This document shows, one piece after another, positions 6,188 through 9,331 of a DNA stretch of 9,331 nucleotides (the stretch's first letter is position 1; each line of letters opens with the position of its first letter). Source of the DNA: Dehalococcoidia bacterium (GTDB lineage: Bacteria > Chloroflexota > Dehalococcoidia > JACVQG01); assembly GCA_015661045.1 (NCBI GenBank), contig JACVQG010000030.1, forward strand, positions 1 through 9,331, given 5' to 3'. The notes under the pieces were generated by a model. The model was not told where the DNA came from and did not search any database. It was given only the letters and a program-made list of their open reading frames with translations. The translations under genes and the position numbers were made by a program.

Positions 6188-7264
6188 TTACTTCCCTGAC
6201 CCGGAAATGAAATCTTCAACCATCTTGGCTGCTTCTGAGTCCGTATATTGAACTGGAGGAGATTTCATAAAATAGGCGGAAGGTCCAACTATAGCCCCAC
6301 TGAGGCCGCGATCCAAAGCCAGTTTACAACACCTTATCGCATCGATTACCACTCCCGCTGAATTAGGGCTGTCCCATACCTCCATCTTCAACTCAATATT
6401 TAATGGCACATCGCCGAAAGTGCGGCCTTCCATGCGAATATAGCACCATTTTCTGTCTTGCAACCAGGGAACGTAATCGCTAGGCCCCACATGTATGTTA
6501 TCGGGATCAATCTCGTAGTCTAACTGAGACGTTACTGATTGGGTCTTTGATATTTTCTTAGACTCCAACCGCTCCCGCTCCAGCATATTGTAGAAATCGG
6601 TATTACCGCCAAAATTCAATTGATAAGTGCGTTCTAGCTTGACTCCTCTATCCTGGAACAGGCGAGTCAGTACACGATGAGTAATTGTAGCCCCGACCTG
6701 GGACTTGATATCATCGCCGATGACCGGCAATCCCCTTTCAGCAAACCGGTTTTGCCAGTAATTCTCCCGGGCTATAAAGACCGGAATGCAATTGACAAAC
6801 GCGCAGCCCGCATCCAATATCTGTTCTATATACCATTTGGTAGCCGCCTCGCTACCCACCGGCAAGTAACTTACGACAACCTGAGTCTCCGTTTCTTTAA
6901 GGATTTTAACAATATTCGCAGTAGCTCCGGGAGCTTTGGTAATAATTTTAGAAAGATATTTGCCCAGGCCATCGTGGGTCATTCCCCGGTTAACCTTTAC
7001 ACCACTTGTGGGAACCTCGCAGAATTTGATGGTATTATTTGGTGGAGCGTAAATAGCTTCAGCCAGGTCTTTCCCAACCTTATTCCGGTCAATATCGAAG
7101 GCAGCTACAAAATTGATATCGCTAATATGATAGCCGCCCAGACTAACATGCATCAAGCCGGGAACGGACTCATTAGCTTTTGCATTGCGGTAATAATGTA
7201 CCCCCTGTACTAAGGAAGATGCACAATTGCCTACGCCTACGATTGCGACATTTATTTTTCCCAA
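6188..7264 (-). CDS. ino1: Inositol-3-phosphate synthase (myo-inositol-1-phosphate synthase)
   Basis: It converts glucose 6-phosphate to 1L-myo-inositol 1-phosphate through an NAD-dependent oxidation, aldol cyclisation and reduction. The 358-aa length matches the short prokaryotic (actinobacterial/archaeal) type, not the roughly 510-aa eukaryotic type. Marks are the Rossmann NAD loop GVGNCASS (10-17), [14 protein letters not shown] (132-145), NCIPVFIA (158-165), the hallmark [11 protein letters not shown] (183-193), [12 protein letters not shown] (216-227) and WDSPNSAG (297-304). The start is TTG, preceded by AGGAG about 11 nt upstream; the family N-terminus ([11 protein letters not shown]) begins just after it. 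It supplies the head group for the downstream phosphatidyltransferase and glycosyltransferase, separated from them by a 159-nt gap. Alternative fates of inositol phosphate, such as a compatible solute, cannot be excluded. Confidence 0.94.
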   Translation of the reverse strand: MGKINVAIVGVGNCASSLVQGVHYYRNAKANESVPGLMHVSLGGYHISDINFVAAFDIDRNKVGKDLAEAIYAPPNNTIKFCEVPTSGVKVNRGMTHDGLGKYLSKIITKAPGATANIVKILKETETQVVVSYLPVGSEAATKWYIEQILDAGCAFVNCIPVFIARENYWQNRFAERGLPVIGDDIKSQVGATITHRVLTRLFQDRGVKLERTYQLNFGGNTDFYNMLERERLESKKISKTQSVTSQLDYEIDPDNIHVGPSDYVPWLQDRKWCYIRMEGRTFGDVPLNIELKMEVWDSPNSAGVVIDAIRCCKLALDRGLSGAIVGPSAYFMKSPPVQYTDSEAAKMVEDFISGSGK

Positions 7265-7327
7265 TACTTTGCAAGCTCCTTTACTATAAATCCAAAACGG
7301 GCAACAGCAGGATTCTACAGCCCCTTT

Positions 7328-7385
7328 AATCTGGCAGGTTAAAATATCGCTGGTACAAAATCAACGCCATTGAAATACCCAGATT
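7328..7385 (-). other. Possible structured leader upstream of ino1
   Basis: The minus-strand RNA ahead of ino1 has AATCTGG (complement of 7379-7385) pairing with CCAGATT (complement of 7328-7334) across a 44-nt interior. Inside it a small TCAA-TGGCG-TTGA hairpin is flanked by GTA/TAC. A 7-bp inverted pair somewhere in about 140 nt is not rare by chance, so this is only a candidate. No known riboswitch class was recognised. Confidence 0.25.
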
Positions 7386-7402
7386 CAAAGAGCAACCGAT
7401 AT

Positions 7403-7411
7403 ATTATACCA
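7403..7411 (-). promoter_or_regulatory. Possible extended -10 promoter of ino1 overlapping the usp stop codon
   Basis: The minus strand reads TGGTATAAT, a perfect extended -10 (TGn plus TATAAT) with no good -35 box. The TAA inside TATAAT is the stop codon of the universal stress gene. Initiation near 7396 would give ino1 a leader of about 130 nt. Confidence 0.4.
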
Positions 7412-8276
7412 GACCGTGAGGTGGGCCAGAAGCCCTCATAACCATTACAGGGATTTCGGATGCTCTTACCACTTTATCTGTCACACTGCCAAGAATCCAG
7501 CGGCCAAAACCGCTACGCCCGTGGGTAGACATAGCAATGAGGTCAACCTGTTTTTCTTTCGAATAGTCCAGGATAGTCTCAGCAGCCGAGCCAACCATGG
7601 TGTCGGAGCTGGTTGTAATTCCTTTCTGCTTGAGCTTGGTCTCGACATCATGAAGGTAAATTTCCGCCGACTCCCTCTGCGCTTTCATTATAGGTTCCAG
7701 GTCCACACCGGGATAGTCCTGGGCGGCTGTTATGCGGTAAGCAGGCATCATGACACTGAGAAGGAGAAGCCGGGCATTGGTTTTCCGGGCCAATTCTTCG
7801 GCAAAAGGCACGGCCGCTTCACCTGTATCGGAGCCATCAAGGGGGAGCAGCACCTTGCGGAAAGTCTTCCTTTCCACCACAGCCTCAACCTTTTTGGCGT
7901 TTATCAAAAAGAGGGGTACTGTGACGCTATGTAAAACCTTATCGGCAACACTTCCGAGAACCCACCGGGTCAACCCTGAACGGCCATGGGTTGACATTAT
8001 TATTAAATCAATACCGGCCTTTTCGGCGTATTCCAGAATGACATCGGCGGGCGTCCCACAAATTACCGCTGCCTTAGCCCGCAGTCCTGCCCTTTTAAAC
8101 TTGGATGCCGAGTCATCTACATAGGCTTTCAGTAACCGCTCCGGAAGTCTGGGGAGGTCACAAACGCCCAGCATATGTATTTCAGAACCAAGGCACTCAG
8201 CTAACTCCCGGCCATAGGGTAAGGCAGCCTCAGCCAGCTCTGAACCGTCCAGTGATACTAATATTTTCTCAAACAT
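7404..8276 (-). CDS. Universal stress protein with two tandem Usp domains
   Basis: This 290-aa cytoplasmic protein is made of two UspA domains, about residues 1-126 and 139-281. Each begins with the same pattern (KILVSLDGSELAEAALP at 4-20; KVLLPLDGSDTGEAAVP at 141-157) and ends with the nucleotide-binding loop (THGRSGLTRWVLGSV at 96-110; THGRSGFGRWILGSV at 251-265). The loops keep the G-x9-G-S part of the ATP-binding motif, so ATP binding is likely in both halves. Domain 1 is shorter after its second strand. The ATG is preceded by AAAGGGGGA, a good ribosome binding site. The gene is divergent from the PHP phosphoesterase, with a 65-nt shared upstream region. Such proteins are general stress or nucleotide-sensing factors; no specific partner can be inferred. 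No convincing promoter was found for it. Confidence 0.93.
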   Translation of the reverse strand: MFEKILVSLDGSELAEAALPYGRELAECLGSEIHMLGVCDLPRLPERLLKAYVDDSASKFKRAGLRAKAAVICGTPADVILEYAEKAGIDLIIMSTHGRSGLTRWVLGSVADKVLHSVTVPLFLINAKKVEAVVERKTFRKVLLPLDGSDTGEAAVPFAEELARKTNARLLLLSVMMPAYRITAAQDYPGVDLEPIMKAQRESAEIYLHDVETKLKQKGITTSSDTMVGSAAETILDYSKEKQVDLIAMSTHGRSGFGRWILGSVTDKVVRASEIPVMVMRASGPPHGLV

Positions 8277-8305
8277 GGACTCCCCCTTTAAGCTTTTTTA
8301 TTTCC

Positions 8306-8334
8306 TTGATAAGCTGCTGCGTTTGTGGTATTTT
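8306..8334 (+). promoter_or_regulatory. Promoter of the PHP gene, placed for a leaderless transcript
   Basis: TTGATA (8306-8311) and TATTTT (8329-8334) are separated by exactly 17 bp, and the -10 is preceded by TGG as in extended -10 promoters. The predicted transcription start is near 8340-8342, coinciding with the GTG start codon at 8342. Confidence 0.55.
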
Positions 8335-8341
8335 AATAACC

Positions 8342-9013
8342 GTGCTATACGATTTTCACTCCCACACAATTCTCAGCGACGGCGAGCTAACCGCCCCGGA
8401 GTTAATAAGCCGAGCGTATTCGAATGGATATACAGCTATTGCTATAACAGACCATGCAGGACTGGGGTCTCTACCACGCATTATCCACGAAATTGCTGCG
8501 GATTGTGCTGTGGCAAGGAAGCAATGGAACATCCTGGCAATACCCGGTGTAGAGTTGACTCATATCCCTCCGGCAGCAATAAACGAAGCTGCCAGACAGG
8601 CTAAGGAGTTGGGAGCATGGCTGGTAGTCGTGCATGGCGAGACACTGGTTGAACCAGTGCCCAAGGGCACCAATCAGGCTGCTCTGTCTTCTCCTCATGT
8701 GGATATTTTAGCACATCCTGGCCTCCTGTCTATAGAGGAGGCCAGGAGTGCCAGCCAACAGGGTATTTTCCTTGAAATTAGCTCCCGTTCGGGTCATTCT
8801 CTGACCAACGGCCATGTTTATAAGATGGCCAAACACATGGGAGCTAAACTACTCCTGAATTCGGATACCCACCGTGAGGCTGATTTGCTTACCGAGTCCT
8901 TTGCTCAAGCAGTCGCCCGGGGTGCTGGCCTATCTGACGAAGAAGTAAAGAAAACCCTGCTTGTTAATCCCCACGAATTAATAGATAAACTCTCCCTCAA
9001 TAAAGCCAGATAA
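8342..9013 (+). CDS. PHP-domain metal-dependent phosphoesterase (histidinol-phosphatase-like)
   Basis: This 223-aa single-domain PHP (polymerase and histidinol phosphatase) protein is expected to be cytoplasmic with a trinuclear metal site. All usual ligands are visible: H6 and H8 (DFHSH), D13 (SDGE), H38 (ITDHAG), E71 (GVELTH), H99 (VVHGE), H125 (DILAHPG), D175 and H177 (NSDTH). The domain starts almost at residue 1, so the GTG at 8342 is preferred over a longer frame that would run back into the divergent usp gene. No Shine-Dalgarno sequence precedes this GTG, but a promoter sits directly upstream. The substrate is unknown: histidinol phosphate, a nucleotide or sugar phosphate, or the phosphate of an inositol lipid precursor are possible, and no his genes are nearby. 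It runs opposite to every other gene in the window. Confidence 0.88.
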   Translation: MLYDFHSHTILSDGELTAPELISRAYSNGYTAIAITDHAGLGSLPRIIHEIAADCAVARKQWNILAIPGVELTHIPPAAINEAARQAKELGAWLVVVHGETLVEPVPKGTNQAALSSPHVDILAHPGLLSIEEARSASQQGIFLEISSRSGHSLTNGHVYKMAKHMGAKLLLNSDTHREADLLTESFAQAVARGAGLSDEEVKKTLLVNPHELIDKLSLNKAR

Positions 9014-9067
9014 CCACTTCAGCTTCTAAAAACAGGAGCTACCAGACCCGGTTTCAAAATATATGGT

Positions 9068-9208
9068 TTAGCTCTGTCCGATTCGGAAAACCTTAGTGCC
9101 GCAAGTCGGACAAGATCCACGGGTAGCTGGGCGTCCGTTCTTCAAGGTTATCTTCTGAGGGCCCTTTATCTCTTTCTTGGAGCGACATTTAAAACAATAA
9201 GCCTGCAT
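9068..9208 (-). CDS. Small zinc-ribbon protein (DUF5679-like), 46 aa
   Basis: A 46-residue protein with two CxxC pairs: YCFKC (C5, C8) and SCPTCG (C33, C36), which would hold one zinc ion. Between them lies a basic, conserved-looking segment, TLKNGRPATRG (21-31), and it ends with TKVFRIGQS. This matches my memory of the DUF5679 family of small proteins frequent in Chloroflexi. The ATG is preceded by AGGAGGTGA (complement of 9214-9222) at about 5-nt spacing, an excellent ribosome binding site, and by a good promoter. This makes it a genuine gene despite its size. It is convergent with the PHP gene, 54 nt apart. Function is unknown; nucleic-acid or ribosome-associated roles are only guesses from the zinc-ribbon fold. 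Confidence 0.85.
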   Translation of the reverse strand: MQAYCFKCRSKKEIKGPQKITLKNGRPATRGSCPTCGTKVFRIGQS

Positions 9209-9243
9209 TTATTTCACCTCCTTTCTTTTTCCTATCTGAGCCA

Positions 9244-9273
9244 AATATAAACCCAATCTATGCTAAATGTCAA
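9244..9273 (-). promoter_or_regulatory. Promoter of the small zinc-ribbon gene
   Basis: On the minus strand TTGACA (9268-9273, perfect) and TATATT (9244-9249, five of six) are separated by 18 bp. Transcription would start near 9237, giving a leader of about 28 nt dominated by the strong ribosome binding site. The AT-rich DNA from 9274 to the window end shows nothing further. Confidence 0.65.
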
Positions 9274-9331
9274 TAGCTTTAGATGGCTTTTTGGCAGTAT
9301 TTTTAAAATAGTTTTAACATTGTGTCATTTT

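Noticed and set aside
6077..6199. A plus-strand open frame of 40 codons starting at GTG in the ino1-glycosyltransferase gap.
   Set aside because: No ribosome binding site, no recognisable motif, antisense to its surroundings and overlapping the end of ino1. A 35-codon frame is also open on the minus strand directly after the ino1 stop, so openness here is uninformative.
7416..8124. Two long plus-strand frames opposite the universal stress gene.
   Set aside because: Antisense shadows of a clearly coding tandem-Usp gene; no motifs of their own.
8105..8341. N-terminal extension of the PHP open frame by 79 codons.
   Set aside because: It runs antisense into the universal stress gene and adds no domain; the metal-binding domain begins right at the GTG at 8342.
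9018..9046. AGCTTC/GGAGCT inverted pair between the PHP and zinc-ribbon genes as a bidirectional terminator.
   Set aside because: Only six pairs including a wobble and no T run on either strand; too weak to call.

Overview
The window reads as chromosomal DNA of a mid-GC bacterium, most likely an uncultured Chloroflexota of the Dehalococcoidia type. That assignment is an inference. It rests on an actinobacterial/chloroflexal-style inositol-lipid gene set, a paired benzoyl-CoA-reductase/2-hydroxyacyl-CoA-dehydratase locus as seen in anaerobes, a tiny zinc-ribbon protein of a type I associate with Chloroflexi, and several short palindromic intergenic elements. No rRNA, tRNA, CRISPR array, transposase or phage gene was found.

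Layout, left to right. 1-211 is non-coding and holds several small palindromic or dispersed-type elements. 212-2704 (minus) is a two-gene operon for BcrB-like and BcrC-like [4Fe-4S] subunits of the benzoyl-CoA reductase / 2-hydroxyacyl-CoA dehydratase family. It is driven by a near-consensus promoter at 2810-2839, and the BcrC-like gene carries an in-frame palindromic repeat. 2918-4201 (minus) is purA, with its own promoter. 4273-7264 (minus) is an inositol-phospholipid set: inositol-3-phosphate synthase, a PimA-like GT4 glycosyltransferase and a CDP-alcohol phosphatidyltransferase, the last two one nucleotide apart. 7404-8276 (minus) is a tandem-domain universal stress protein. 8342-9013 (plus) is a PHP-family metal phosphoesterase divergent from it, probably with a leaderless GTG start. 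9068-9208 (minus) is a 46-aa zinc-ribbon protein with a very strong ribosome binding site and its own promoter, convergent with the PHP gene.

How they work together. Ino1 makes inositol 1-phosphate from glucose 6-phosphate. The CDP-alcohol phosphatidyltransferase can join it to CDP-diacylglycerol, giving phosphatidylinositol phosphate. The GT4 enzyme can then mannosylate, or otherwise glycosylate, the inositol lipid. One further enzyme, a phosphatidylinositol-phosphate phosphatase, is expected but not visible, although the nearby PHP protein is a phosphoesterase of unknown substrate. The two Fe-S subunits would need an ATP-dependent activator that is not in the window.

The observations most worth a second look are the palindrome translated in-frame inside the BcrC-like protein, the 21-bp tandem repeat just upstream of that operon's promoter, the compact inositol-lipid cassette, and the apparently leaderless PHP gene. 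Nothing here is clearly a new multi-gene system.
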